64,000 nt of DNA from Campylobacteraceae bacterium (GCA_027080995.1 JALWNT010000023.1:1-64000); one strand, 5' to 3'; shown: positions 10,466-20,900, numbered from the stretch's first letter. The notes: generated by a model from the sequence alone, not told the origin. Numbers and translations are program-made.

Positions 10466-11695
10466 ATGCAGCAGCAGCCCAATAAACTCAGACCCTTTTT
10501 CGAAAACCTCGAGTTCGAGCGCGACGACAACACGATGGTGATCAACTTCGGCCCCCAGCACCCCTCGGCTCACGGACAGCTGCGGCTCGTCCTGGAGCTC
10601 GACGGCGAGCAGGTCGTCAAAGCCTACCCCGACATCGGCTATCTCCACCGCGGGATCGAAAAGATGGCGGAGAATATGATCTACAACGAATTCCTCCCTA
10701 CGACCGATCGGATGGACTACATCGCTTCCACCTCCAACAACTACGCCTTCGCCCATGCCGTCGAGCGGCTGATCGGCCTGGAGGTTCCCCGGCGGGCGCA
10801 GGTGATCCGTACGATGCTCCTCGAACTCAACCGGATCATTTCCCACCTCTTTTTCCTGGCGACCCATGCGCTCGACGTCGGAGCGATGTCGATCTTCCTC
10901 TACGCCTTCCGTGAGCGGGAATACGCGATGGACCTGATGGAGGATTACTGCGGGGCGCGACTGACCCATTCCGCGGTGCGTATCGGGGGTGTTCCTCTGG
11001 ATCTTCCCGAGGGATGGCTCAGTGACTTGACTACTTTCATCGACAAACTGCCCGAGCAGATCAAACTCTACGAAGACCTTCTGACGGAGAACCGCATTTG
11101 GCGGATGCGTTTGGAGGATGTGGGCATCGTCACCCCCGAACAGGCTTTGGAGTGGGGATGCACCGGCGTGATGCTCCGCGGCTCGGGGATCGAGTACGAC
11201 GTCCGCAAGGAGGAACCCTACGAACTCTACGGCGAACTCGATTTCGACATTCCCGTCAGCGATCGCTGCGACAGTTACGGCCGTTACCGCCTCTATATGG
11301 AAGAGATGAAGCAATCGGTACGCATCCTGCGTCAGCTGATCGGGATGTACTCCAAGACCGACTCCCAGTTGATGGCCCACGCGCCGCAGTACATCTCCGC
11401 TCCCAAAGAGGAGATTATGACGCAAAACTACGCTCTGATGCAGCACTTCGTCCTGGTGACTCAAGGAATGCGTCCTCCCAAAGGGACGGTCTACGCTCCC
11501 ACCGAGTCCCCCAAAGGGGAGCTGGGGTTCTGGATTCGCAGCGAAGGCGAACCTTATGCCTACCGGCTCAAAGCGCGGGCTCCCAGTTTCTTCCATACGG
11601 GGATTTTGCAAGACATTCTGCCGGGAACTTATATCCCCGACGTGGTCACCATCATCGGAAGCACCAACATCGTCTTCGGTGAAGTCGACCGATAA
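10466..11695 (+). CDS. nuoD: NADH-quinone oxidoreductase subunit D
   Basis: [34 protein letters not shown]; 409 aa. Confidence 0.98.
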   Translation: MQQQPNKLRPFFENLEFERDDNTMVINFGPQHPSAHGQLRLVLELDGEQVVKAYPDIGYLHRGIEKMAENMIYNEFLPTTDRMDYIASTSNNYAFAHAVERLIGLEVPRRAQVIRTMLLELNRIISHLFFLATHALDVGAMSIFLYAFREREYAMDLMEDYCGARLTHSAVRIGGVPLDLPEGWLSDLTTFIDKLPEQIKLYEDLLTENRIWRMRLEDVGIVTPEQALEWGCTGVMLRGSGIEYDVRKEEPYELYGELDFDIPVSDRCDSYGRYRLYMEEMKQSVRILRQLIGMYSKTDSQLMAHAPQYISAPKEEIMTQNYALMQHFVLVTQGMRPPKGTVYAPTESPKGELGFWIRSEGEPYAYRLKARAPSFFHTGILQDILPGTYIPDVVTIIGSTNIVFGEVDR

Positions 11696-11722
11696 GATCG
11701 GACGGTTAGAAAGGAAAAGAGT

Positions 11723-11956
11723 ATGAAACGATACGATTTGCGACACCTTCACGAAAACTTCTACGACCGGATGATCGAACTGATCGAAACGGATCTGAAG
11801 CCGGCGGAAGTGGGGATCTTTCTCTTCGAGATCGGAGATTTTTCTCCGATTCAAAAGAGTGCCGATCTAATCAAAGAGCGGGGCCATGAGTTGATGAACT
11901 CTCTGAAGTTCAACGAAGTCGACTGGACCGTCGTGGTAAAAAGAAAGGGCGACTGA
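11723..11956 (+). CDS. Small Campylobacterota NuoE-position protein (HP1264/Cj1575c-like)
   Basis: 77 aa; MKRYDLRHLHENFYDRMIELIETDLKPAEVGIFLFEIGDFSPIQKSADLI...; position between nuoD and the nuoF slot; no 2Fe-2S motif of canonical NuoE. Confidence 0.8.
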   Translation: MKRYDLRHLHENFYDRMIELIETDLKPAEVGIFLFEIGDFSPIQKSADLIKERGHELMNSLKFNEVDWTVVVKRKGD

Positions 11957-13965
11957 TGGCTCGGGTCCTATTCTCGACCTGGCGGGGTGAGCGGATCGAC
12001 AACCGCGGCAAAGCCCCCGAGGAGTGGGAAGAATCCGCCTTCAAACTGCCGGAGAATTACGACGAGGGGACGCCGTCGAAAGCCTTCATCGGTTGGGACG
12101 GCGTGGCGATCTTCGAGGAGGAGATCGACGCGGTTCGCCTGGCGACCGAATACGCCGCGACCTATCAGAAATACTCCGAAGCCTGCGGACGCTGCGCTCC
12201 GGGGCGTTGGGGAGGCCGGATCCTCTACGATCTGCTCGACAAGGTGGCCCGCGGCGAGGGAAGCTTCGAGGATTTGGAGCATCTGCGGGAAGTCTCGCAG
12301 ACGATGATGCTCACCTCCAAATGCGAAATCGGCCGAACCGTGCCCAAACCGATTCTTGATCTGATGGAGTTCTTCAAAGAACAATTTGACGCGTGCATCC
12401 TCGAGCAGAAGAAGTCTCCCCACTACGAGGCTGAGATCAACTACATCGCGAAAGTAACGGCACCGTGTATGGATATGTGCCCCTCCCACGTGGATATCCC
12501 CGCCTACATCGAAGGGGTTCGCGATATGCTCTTTACCGAGTCCCTGCAAGCGACGCGGCAGACGATGCCCCTGGCGCATACTTGCGGGCGGGTCTGCCCC
12601 CATCCCTGCGAAGACGCCTGCCGACGCGCCAACCTCGATGAGCCGATCTCCATTATGGAGCTCAAGCGCCTGGGCGCCGACTTCGAGACCGACCACCACT
12701 TGGGCTTTTTGCACCCGCAGGAGCCCAAGCCCCTGCGCAACGACGGCAAAAAGGTCGCCATCGTCGGGGCCGGCCCTGCGGGCTTGACGGCCGCCTACTA
12801 TCTTGGCCTGGAGGGGATCAAAGTCGATATCTTCGAAGAGTTGCCCGTCCTGGGCGGAGAAGTGGCGGTCGGCGTCCCCGAATACCGGATGCCCATCGAG
12901 CGTTACAACAAGGACATCGAGCTGGTTACTTCGCTCGAAGCGGTGGATGTCTACACCAATCACCGGGTTGACGCCGAGCGCCTCAAGGAGCTTGACGCCG
13001 AATACGATGCCGTGCTTCTGGCTTTCGGAACCCGCCTCTCCAAAAAAGTCCGGGCCGAGAACGAACGCGAGGATATGGAAGGATACTGGGGCGCCATCGC
13101 GATGCTGGACAAAGTCAATCTCTGGCACAAATATCGCATCGGCGAACCCGCGGCGAAGGAACTCAAAGATACGACGGTGGTTTGTGTCGGCGGAGGGTTC
13201 ACTTCGATGGATGTGGTCCGCTGTGCGATCCGTGAAGGGGCGAAAAAGGTCATTATGCTCTATCGCCGGGACGAAAAGACGATCATTCGCAACACCACCT
13301 ACGAAGAGTATCACGAAGCGGTGGAGGAGGGAGTGGAGTTTATTTTCCACTCCGCCATCGAGCGGATCGTCGATGAGAACAACAAGCTCAAGAAACTGAT
13401 CGTCAATCGTTACGAATTGGTGCCCGATCCCGACGGGGGACGGCCCAGCCTGCAGAAGATCGAAGGGGCCGATTTCGAGATCGAGTGCGATTGGCTGATT
13501 CCCGCGGTTTCGCAGTCAGCGGATTTGAGTATCCTTCCCGAGGAGTGGGAGCTCAAACTCACCAGCTGGAACACCCTGCTGACCAACGGCCGCGACTATA
13601 TGACCAGCCGTCCCGGGCTTTTTGCCGCAGGGGATTGCGAATACGGTCCGATGACCATCGTCAACGCCGTCGGCCAAGCCAAGCGCGCCGCTTCGGTCAT
13701 CAGTCGTTACATCTACGACGGCAAGGTGAGCCTGACCGACGAAGAGATTATGGAAGATCATCTCAACAAGCTCAAAGTCTACGACAAGAGTGAAAAGATC
13801 ACGGGATGGATGCCGGGTATTCCGCGCGAGGTGAGCGAAAAACTGACGGTCGACGAGCGCAAAGACAACAACCGGGAGGTCAATCTCGGCTTCACCGGGG
13901 AGCAGGCGATCGCCGAAGCGGAGCGCTGTATGCGCTGTTACTACATTTCGATGGTGGCGGTGTGA
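11956..13965 (+). CDS. NuoF-slot fusion protein: N-terminal NuoF N3-cluster-like domain plus GltD-type FAD/NAD(P)H oxidoreductase
   Basis: SEACGRCAPGRWGG...TSKC (N3-like); CMDMCPSHVDIP, CGRVCPHPCEDAC; GAGPAGLTAAYYLG; GGGFTSMDVVR...YRRDE. Confidence 0.9.
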   Translation: MARVLFSTWRGERIDNRGKAPEEWEESAFKLPENYDEGTPSKAFIGWDGVAIFEEEIDAVRLATEYAATYQKYSEACGRCAPGRWGGRILYDLLDKVARGEGSFEDLEHLREVSQTMMLTSKCEIGRTVPKPILDLMEFFKEQFDACILEQKKSPHYEAEINYIAKVTAPCMDMCPSHVDIPAYIEGVRDMLFTESLQATRQTMPLAHTCGRVCPHPCEDACRRANLDEPISIMELKRLGADFETDHHLGFLHPQEPKPLRNDGKKVAIVGAGPAGLTAAYYLGLEGIKVDIFEELPVLGGEVAVGVPEYRMPIERYNKDIELVTSLEAVDVYTNHRVDAERLKELDAEYDAVLLAFGTRLSKKVRAENEREDMEGYWGAIAMLDKVNLWHKYRIGEPAAKELKDTTVVCVGGGFTSMDVVRCAIREGAKKVIMLYRRDEKTIIRNTTYEEYHEAVEEGVEFIFHSAIERIVDENNKLKKLIVNRYELVPDPDGGRPSLQKIEGADFEIECDWLIPAVSQSADLSILPEEWELKLTSWNTLLTNGRDYMTSRPGLFAAGDCEYGPMTIVNAVGQAKRAASVISRYIYDGKVSLTDEEIMEDHLNKLKVYDKSEKITGWMPGIPREVSEKLTVDERKDNNREVNLGFTGEQAIAEAERCMRCYYISMVAV

Positions 13966-13966
13966 G

Positions 13967-16252
13967 ATGAGCGAAACAAGACGAATGCCCGAAACGGTGA
14001 CGCTGACGATCGACGGCAAGACGATCACGACGAAATGGGGGACGACGATCCTGCAGGCCGCTCGTGAAAACGGGATTTACATCCCGACGATGTGCTACCT
14101 GAGCAAGGTCGAGCCGATCGGTTCGTGCCGAATGTGCGTCGTCGAGGTCGACGGAGTCGACGGGATGATCCTCTCTTGCCAGGAAAAGGCCGTCGACGGA
14201 GCGGTGATCCGTACAAACAGTGAAGAGCTTTTTGCCGAACGGCAGAAGATTATGAAACTCTACGACGTCAACCACCCCCTCGAGTGCGGGGTCTGTGACA
14301 AAAGCGGCGAATGCGATCTGCAGAACAAGACCCTCGAATTTCGTGTCGATCGGCAGGACTTCTCCGCGCGCGATCAGCACCGGCCGGTCAAAGACTGGGG
14401 GTTCATCAGTTACGATCCTTCGCTTTGTATTATGTGTGAAAAGTGCGTGCGTACCTGTGCCGAGATCATCGGCGATGACGCGCTGGCCATCGAGACGGGA
14501 GGCTACAAGTCGACCATCGTCAACACCCGAGATCTGGATGAGTGCGCGCAGTGCGGCGAGTGTATGGCCGTCTGTCCCGTCGGAGCGTTGGTCAGTACCG
14601 ACTTCAAATACACGAGCAACGCCTGGGAGCTCGACTACGTTCCCGCCAGCTGCGCCCACTGTTCGGCGGGCTGTCAGCTCTACTACAACGTCAAGCACAG
14701 CTCCATCGAGAATCCCGAGCCGAAGATTTACCGCGTCACCAACGATTTCGAGTTCAGTACCCTCTGCGGAGCGGGTCGCTTCGGATACGATTTTGAAAAC
14801 CGCGAAGCGAAACGGGACCCCGAGACCCTCGCCGCGGCTACGGAAGCTTTCCGGAAAGCGGAGACGATCCGCTTCGCGTCGGTTCTGAGCAACGAAGAGG
14901 CGCTTCTGCTCGGTCGTATCGCCGAAAAGAGCGGAGCGAAGCTGGTCTGCGACGAGGCACGGGGCTTTCAGAAGTTCCTGCGGGCCTACCGTGAAGCTTC
15001 GGGACGCTCGCTCCCGACGGCGGATCTGGAGGCGGTGCGTCGCAGCCGGGTGATTCTGACGCTGGGGACCCGCCTCTACGACGATGCTCCGATGGTCAAA
15101 TTTGCCGTGGCGACCGCGAGCCGAAGAGAGAAAGCTCAGGTCATCTACTGCCATCCGATCGAGGATCCCCGGCTGCAGAAGCAGGTGACGCAGTTCGTCA
15201 AATACGAAGCGGGAAGCGAAGAGGGGGTCGCGGCACTGCTGGCGGCGACACTACTCGAGCGTACCCAAGTTCCCGAGGAGCTCGCCAAGTACCTTGACGG
15301 ACTCGATATCGGTTATCTGAGTGCGGAGAGCAATGTTTCCGAGGAGGAGCTCGAGCGGCTGAAGCTGACGCTCTGGAAACGACGACGCTTTACCCTGATC
15401 GTCGGAGAAGATCTTTACAACCATCCCCGTGTCGAAAACATCGCGCGTCTCCTGGCGGTAATCGAGCGCTACAGTGACTTTGAGCTGCTGGTGATCCCGC
15501 CGGCTTCCAATACGCTGGGGATCGCGTCGATCTGCGATCTGGCCGATGAAGCCAGCGGCTATACCGTCGGGGTGAACGCTCCGGGAGATTATGTGCTCAG
15601 TGCCTTGGGAGACGGGGATTGCGACCTGCCGGCGATGAATCAGCAGGAGGGGACCCTGGTCAACCTGGAGGGGCGCGTCGTTCCGACACATCCCGCACTC
15701 CCCTACGCGGGGTGGGAGCTGGCGGATATCGCCCGTGCCTTGGAGATTCCGATCCGCGAGATCATCGATCTGACGCCTGAGCTTCCCTCGGAAGCGGGCT
15801 TCAAGGCGGTGGAGTTTGACGACCTGCCCGATTACTTCGACGCTACAGGTGTCGAGCATCGGGGGTATAAGCTAGAAACAACGCGGAGCGAGCCGACGAT
15901 CGGCGCACCCGAAGAGCCGGAAGAGTTGGAGAGCTACGACGGGACCGTACTCTACCGATGCAATCCGGATCGACAATTCTCCCCCTTCACCGCCAAGGCC
16001 CACCAGCTGAACGAGAGAGCGGAACTTCGCGGTTCCGCCCAGTTTGCCGCCGCCGCGAAACTCCGAGATGGGGACCGGATACGTTTTACGCAGGACGGAA
16101 TCCGCTTTGAGAGAGTGTTTAGCATCGATACAACCCTCAAAGGAACGGTGGCGATCAACCCCGTTTTCGATACCGGATTAAGCGCCTTTGCGATATCCTC
16201 ATATCGATTCAGTCCCGTAAAAATTGAGAAAGTAGGGGAGGCCGATGAGTAA
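13967..16252 (+). CDS. nuoG: NADH-quinone oxidoreductase subunit G, copy 1
   Basis: 2Fe-2S domain, HPLECGVCDKSGEC, CIMCEKC...CAQCGECMAVCPVGAL, CAHCSAGC (N7-type). Confidence 0.95.
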   Translation: MSETRRMPETVTLTIDGKTITTKWGTTILQAARENGIYIPTMCYLSKVEPIGSCRMCVVEVDGVDGMILSCQEKAVDGAVIRTNSEELFAERQKIMKLYDVNHPLECGVCDKSGECDLQNKTLEFRVDRQDFSARDQHRPVKDWGFISYDPSLCIMCEKCVRTCAEIIGDDALAIETGGYKSTIVNTRDLDECAQCGECMAVCPVGALVSTDFKYTSNAWELDYVPASCAHCSAGCQLYYNVKHSSIENPEPKIYRVTNDFEFSTLCGAGRFGYDFENREAKRDPETLAAATEAFRKAETIRFASVLSNEEALLLGRIAEKSGAKLVCDEARGFQKFLRAYREASGRSLPTADLEAVRRSRVILTLGTRLYDDAPMVKFAVATASRREKAQVIYCHPIEDPRLQKQVTQFVKYEAGSEEGVAALLAATLLERTQVPEELAKYLDGLDIGYLSAESNVSEEELERLKLTLWKRRRFTLIVGEDLYNHPRVENIARLLAVIERYSDFELLVIPPASNTLGIASICDLADEASGYTVGVNAPGDYVLSALGDGDCDLPAMNQQEGTLVNLEGRVVPTHPALPYAGWELADIARALEIPIREIIDLTPELPSEAGFKAVEFDDLPDYFDATGVEHRGYKLETTRSEPTIGAPEEPEELESYDGTVLYRCNPDRQFSPFTAKAHQLNERAELRGSAQFAAAAKLRDGDRIRFTQDGIRFERVFSIDTTLKGTVAINPVFDTGLSAFAISSYRFSPVKIEKVGEADE

Positions 16253-18710
16253 AAAAGAGATCACGATCACCATAGACGGCGTGGAGTGTCGTACCTGGGA
16301 AGGGGAGTATCTCCTCAACGCCGCCCGGGCCAACGGCATCTTCATCCCCGCCATCTGTTACCTGACCCGATGTTCGCCGACCCTGGCTTGCCGGATCTGT
16401 CTTGTCGAAGCCGACGGCAAACGTGTCTATTCCTGCAACGCCAAGGCAAAAGAGGGGATGAACGTCGTCACGCAGAGCGAAGAGATCCTCGAAGAGCGGC
16501 GGGCGATTATGGAAGTTTACGACGTCAACCACCCGTTGCAGTGCGGAGTCTGTGACCAGCACGGAGAGTGCGAATTGCAGAACTATACCCTCGAGCTGGG
16601 AGTCGACAGCCAGCATTTCGCGGTCCCCGATACGATGCGCGAAGTCAAGGAGTGGTCGACGGTACTGCACTACGACGCCGGGCTCTGCATCGTCTGCGAA
16701 CGCTGTGTGACCGTCTGCAAGGATATGATCGGAGACAGCGCGCTGAAAACCGGTCCCCGCGGCGGTCCGGCCGTCGACAAAGCCTACAAAGAGACGGCCC
16801 CCAAAGACGCTTACGCGATGTGGAACAAGCTCCAGAAGTCGATTATCGTCCCCAGCAACGGTACCGAGCACACCAATTGCTCCGACTGCGGCGAATGTAC
16901 CGCCGTCTGCCCCGTCGGTGCACTCACGGAGAGGGATTTCGTCTACAAGGCCAATCCCTGGGAGCTCAAGGAGATCCCCGCCACCTGCGCCCACTGCTCC
17001 AGCGGCTGCCACCTCTACTACGAGACACGATTCACTTCGATTGATAACCACGACGAAATGATCTTCCGGGTCAAGAACGAGTGGAACTTCCAGAGCCTCT
17101 GCGGAGCGGGACGCTTCGGTTACGATTACGAAAACCGGGATGTGACGAAAGATGAAAAGGCGTTTGCCAAGGCGGTAGAGGCTCTGAAGAAAGCGAAAAC
17201 CGTCCGATTCTCTTCAATGATCACAAACGAAGAGGCTCTGATGCTTCAACGTCTGAAAGAGGAGAGGGGTGTGCGACTTGTCAACCCCGAAGTGCGTCCT
17301 TTCCAGCGTTTCTTGGCCGCGTATGCCAAAGCGGCGGGTCGCAGCCTCTACGGCAGTGACTACAAAGCGATTATGCAAGAGTCGGATTTTGTCGTCAGTG
17401 TGGGCGCGGCTCTGCGCAACGACAACCCCAACGCCCGCTACGCCTTCAACAACGTTCAGAAGATGAACAAGGGCGCGGGCCTCTACTTCCACCCCGTCGG
17501 TGACACTCTGGTCCCTACCTTCGGCAAGAGCGTGGAGTGCATCGCCCACAAACCGGGGCAGGAAGAGACGGCGCTCTATCTGGTCCTCGACCTCTTTGCG
17601 GATCGGGAGAATCTGCCCGAGTACATCAAAACCTATCTCGACGGCTTCCACGAAACCCGAAAGCGCACGATCAAAGAGCGGGTGATGAAAGAGGTGGTCG
17701 AAAAGGTGCTCGACAAAGAGAGCGGGGAAGAGAATGAGGTCAAAAAGAAAGTCCCCGAGATGGTGGAGAAGGAGGTGGAGTACGACCACAACCTTCTCGT
17801 CGAAGCTTTAGGAGGCGATCCCGTCGCTTTCGCCGACAGCTTCGAGAAGATGATGAAAAAGAAGAGTTCTTTCGCGCTCATCGTCGGCGAGGATCTCTAC
17901 GGACATCCCCGCTGGGAAAACCTGGCGAAACTCGTCGCATTGGCGGAGAAGCACTGCGGGATGAAGCTGGCGATGATCCCTCCCAAGTCCAACGCGCTTG
18001 GCGTCGCGCTGATCTGCGATCTCGACGACTCGGCCGAGGGGTATACGGTGGGCTACAACCAGCCCGGCGATTTCCGCCTCAGCGCTCTGGGAGAGGGGGA
18101 TCTGGATATGCCGGCGATGAACCAGCAGGAGGGGACGATGAGCACAATGAACAAGAGGGTCGTTCCCACCAACGCGGCGCTGGAATACGGCGGTTACGAA
18201 CTCAACGACCTGATGAATGCTTTGGGCCTGGGCAAACGCCTTAGCGTGGACTGGACGGCGGAATTGCCGGTCGACAAAGGCTTCCAGGCCGTAGAGTTCG
18301 ACGATCTCTCCGACGGTTTCCTCAACGACGGAACCGAGGTGCGCGGTTACGCACTGACCGCTTTCAAGAGCCGACCCTCCGCCGCCAAAGTCGCTGCCGC
18401 GAGCGAGGAGGCGGTGCTGGAGGGGGAGATCGCCTACCGCTGCAATCCCCAGCGGCAGTTCAACGATTTTACGGACAAGGCGCATCAGATCTTCGAAGCC
18501 TTCGCTCTCTACGCGTCTCCCGAGAAGGCGGAGGCGCTCGGAGAGAGGGTCGAAGTGGTCTTCGAAAAGGGATCGCTGCTTTTGGATGTAGTGGCCGACG
18601 AGAGAATGCAAGGTGAAATCGTGGAGATTCCCGATTTCAAGGCGGACCGGGATGTCTACGGACTTTTCGGTGAAAGCCGCTATGCGAACGTAACTATCAA
18701 AAAGGTGTAG
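16245..18710 (+). CDS. nuoG: NADH-quinone oxidoreductase subunit G, copy 2
   Basis: Same domain series: HPLQCGVCDQHGEC, CIVCERC...CSDCGECTAVCPVGAL, CAHCSSGC; overlaps copy 1 by 8 nt. Confidence 0.95.
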   Translation: MSKKEITITIDGVECRTWEGEYLLNAARANGIFIPAICYLTRCSPTLACRICLVEADGKRVYSCNAKAKEGMNVVTQSEEILEERRAIMEVYDVNHPLQCGVCDQHGECELQNYTLELGVDSQHFAVPDTMREVKEWSTVLHYDAGLCIVCERCVTVCKDMIGDSALKTGPRGGPAVDKAYKETAPKDAYAMWNKLQKSIIVPSNGTEHTNCSDCGECTAVCPVGALTERDFVYKANPWELKEIPATCAHCSSGCHLYYETRFTSIDNHDEMIFRVKNEWNFQSLCGAGRFGYDYENRDVTKDEKAFAKAVEALKKAKTVRFSSMITNEEALMLQRLKEERGVRLVNPEVRPFQRFLAAYAKAAGRSLYGSDYKAIMQESDFVVSVGAALRNDNPNARYAFNNVQKMNKGAGLYFHPVGDTLVPTFGKSVECIAHKPGQEETALYLVLDLFADRENLPEYIKTYLDGFHETRKRTIKERVMKEVVEKVLDKESGEENEVKKKVPEMVEKEVEYDHNLLVEALGGDPVAFADSFEKMMKKKSSFALIVGEDLYGHPRWENLAKLVALAEKHCGMKLAMIPPKSNALGVALICDLDDSAEGYTVGYNQPGDFRLSALGEGDLDMPAMNQQEGTMSTMNKRVVPTNAALEYGGYELNDLMNALGLGKRLSVDWTAELPVDKGFQAVEFDDLSDGFLNDGTEVRGYALTAFKSRPSAAKVAAASEEAVLEGEIAYRCNPQRQFNDFTDKAHQIFEAFALYASPEKAEALGERVEVVFEKGSLLLDVVADERMQGEIVEIPDFKADRDVYGLFGESRYANVTIKKV

Positions 18711-18712
18711 CA

Positions 18713-19702
18713 ATGGATGGATATATCATAGCGACAGTCATCAAAGCCGTTCTGGTCCTGTCGATCATCGCGGCACTGGCGGGCTTCGGGACTTATCTTG
18801 AGCGGAAAGTCCTCGCCTTTATGCAGCGCCGACTCGGGCCGATGCATGTCGGCCCCTACGGATTGCTCCAGCTGGCTGCCGACGGGATCAAGCTCTTTAC
18901 CAAAGAGGATTTCATTCCGTCGGGAGCCAACCGGCTGATCTTTATGATTGCGCCGATGATTACGGCGGCGACGGCTTTCATCGCTCTGGCGGCGGTTCCG
19001 TTGCTGCCGGAGTTCAAGCTCTTCGGCGTAACCGTCAAGCCGATTATCTCGGATCTCGATATCGGGATTCTCTTCGTTCTCGGAATGATGGCGGCCGGGC
19101 TCTACGGGCCGCTGCTTGCGGGAATGGCTCAGAACAACAAATGGGGACTTCTCGGTGCGGCACGGACCGCGGCGGTCTTTCTCAGTTATGAGGTCGTGAC
19201 CGGTCTGTCGATCCTGGCGCCCATTATGATCGTCGGATCTCTTTCACTGATCGATTTCAACAACTATCAAGCCGGAGGGATGGGTGAGTGGCTGATTTGG
19301 AAACAACCTTTGGCCTTCGTGCTCTTCTTGATTGCGGGATTCGCCGAGACCAACCGGACACCCTTCGACTTGATCGAGAACGAGTCGGAGATTATCGCCG
19401 GTTACGCGACCGAATACAGCGGAATGCGTTGGGGGATGTTCTTCATCGGCGAGTACGCCAATATGATCACGATCGGTTTCCTCGCTTCGTTGGTCTTCCT
19501 TGGGGGCTTCAACGACTGGGGATTCCTGCCCGGAGGGCTGGCGATCATCCTCAAAGTCAGCTTCTTCTTCTTTTTCATGCTTTGGGTACGGGCTTCGTGG
19601 CCGCACATCCGGCCCGATCAGTTGATGTGGCTCTGCTGGAAAGTGCTGATGCCCCTGGCGGTAATCAACGTCACCATCACCGGCTTCGTGATGATGGTAT
19701 AA
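18713..19702 (+). CDS. nuoH: NADH-quinone oxidoreductase subunit H
   Basis: LERKVLAFMQRRLGP, ETNRTPFDLIENESEIIAGYATEYSG. Confidence 0.98.
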   Translation: MDGYIIATVIKAVLVLSIIAALAGFGTYLERKVLAFMQRRLGPMHVGPYGLLQLAADGIKLFTKEDFIPSGANRLIFMIAPMITAATAFIALAAVPLLPEFKLFGVTVKPIISDLDIGILFVLGMMAAGLYGPLLAGMAQNNKWGLLGAARTAAVFLSYEVVTGLSILAPIMIVGSLSLIDFNNYQAGGMGEWLIWKQPLAFVLFLIAGFAETNRTPFDLIENESEIIAGYATEYSGMRWGMFFIGEYANMITIGFLASLVFLGGFNDWGFLPGGLAIILKVSFFFFFMLWVRASWPHIRPDQLMWLCWKVLMPLAVINVTITGFVMMV

Positions 19703-19712
19703 GGAGAGAACG

Positions 19713-20336
19713 ATGAGTCTGGAACAATTCAAAAACCGTAACGTCGGCACGCAGAACTACACGATGCTCGACCTGGGGGAGCGTCCCAAAACCGGATGGG
19801 ACCGTTTCAAACAGGTCGCACGCCGCAGTGTGAAGCTTGAGCTTTTTACGGGGCTCAAGGTTACGTTCAGAGAGATGATCAAAGCGCTCTTCATGGGAGA
19901 GATGCATACGATCAAATATCCCTTCGAGAAACTCCCTATCTCACCGAGATACCGGGCCATTCACGAGATGAAGCGCTTGCTGGAGAGCGGGCATTACCGC
20001 TGCATCGGCTGTGGACTGTGTGAAAAGATCTGCATCGCCGACTGCATACGGATGGATACGCGCTACGATGAAAATCAGCGCAAAGAGGTCAGTGAATATA
20101 CGATCAACTTCGGACGATGCATCTTCTGCGGCTATTGCGCCGAAGTCTGTCCCGAGTTGGCGATCGTTCACGGCGGACGGTACGAAAACGCCAGCGAACA
20201 GCGGGCGAGCTTCGCACTCTTCGAAGATATGCTCACCCCCCTGGATCAATTGAATCAGCAGCAGGAATTCCCCGGCTTCGGCGCGGTCTCTCCGGATGCG
20301 GACAAGAAGATCAAAAAAACGCCGCTGGCCTACTAA
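19713..20336 (+). CDS. nuoI: NADH-quinone oxidoreductase subunit I
   Basis: Two 4Fe-4S motifs CIGCGLCEKIC and CIFCGYCAEVCPELAI. Confidence 0.97.
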   Translation: MSLEQFKNRNVGTQNYTMLDLGERPKTGWDRFKQVARRSVKLELFTGLKVTFREMIKALFMGEMHTIKYPFEKLPISPRYRAIHEMKRLLESGHYRCIGCGLCEKICIADCIRMDTRYDENQRKEVSEYTINFGRCIFCGYCAEVCPELAIVHGGRYENASEQRASFALFEDMLTPLDQLNQQQEFPGFGAVSPDADKKIKKTPLAY

Positions 20337-20342
20337 GGAGTC

Positions 20343-20900
20343 ATGATGGAAACCTTTGCTTTTTATCTCTTTTCGATCCTGATCGTCGGACTCTTCTGTG
20401 TCACCGTGATGAGCCGCAATATTCTCTATGCGATGACGTCTTTGGCGGCGGGAATGGTGCTGATTTCTGGACTCTTCTTCCTGCTCGGTGCCGATTTTCT
20501 CGGTGTCGTTCAGTTGATCGTCTACGTCGGCGCCGTGATGGCGCTCTACGCGTTCGGGATGATGTTTTTCGATGCGACCGGAACAGTCAAGGAGAACAAT
20601 ACGCCGGCGACGACAGTCTTTCTTCTGGGGGGACTCAGTGCCGTTGTCCTGGTTGTGATCTTCGCCGCTCCCGCCATCGGCGGCAACGTTCACGCTCTCT
20701 ATCCGACACCGGAAGGAGCGACCAATCCTCAGGCGGTCGGATTGGTTCTTTTCACCAAATATCTGATCCCCTTCGAGGTCGCGGCGGTAATGCTTCTTGT
20801 GGCGATGATCGCCGGCATTATTCTCGCCGGAAAGAAAATGGACAAGAGCCTCTCGAGGATGAAGGATGAGAGTGCAGTCAGTGAAAAGGATGTCAAATGA
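20343..20900 (+). CDS. nuoJ: NADH-quinone oxidoreductase subunit J
   Basis: Membrane protein; FLGVVQLIVYVGAVMALYAFGMM; operon position. Confidence 0.95.
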   Translation: MMETFAFYLFSILIVGLFCVTVMSRNILYAMTSLAAGMVLISGLFFLLGADFLGVVQLIVYVGAVMALYAFGMMFFDATGTVKENNTPATTVFLLGGLSAVVLVVIFAAPAIGGNVHALYPTPEGATNPQAVGLVLFTKYLIPFEVAAVMLLVAMIAGIILAGKKMDKSLSRMKDESAVSEKDVK

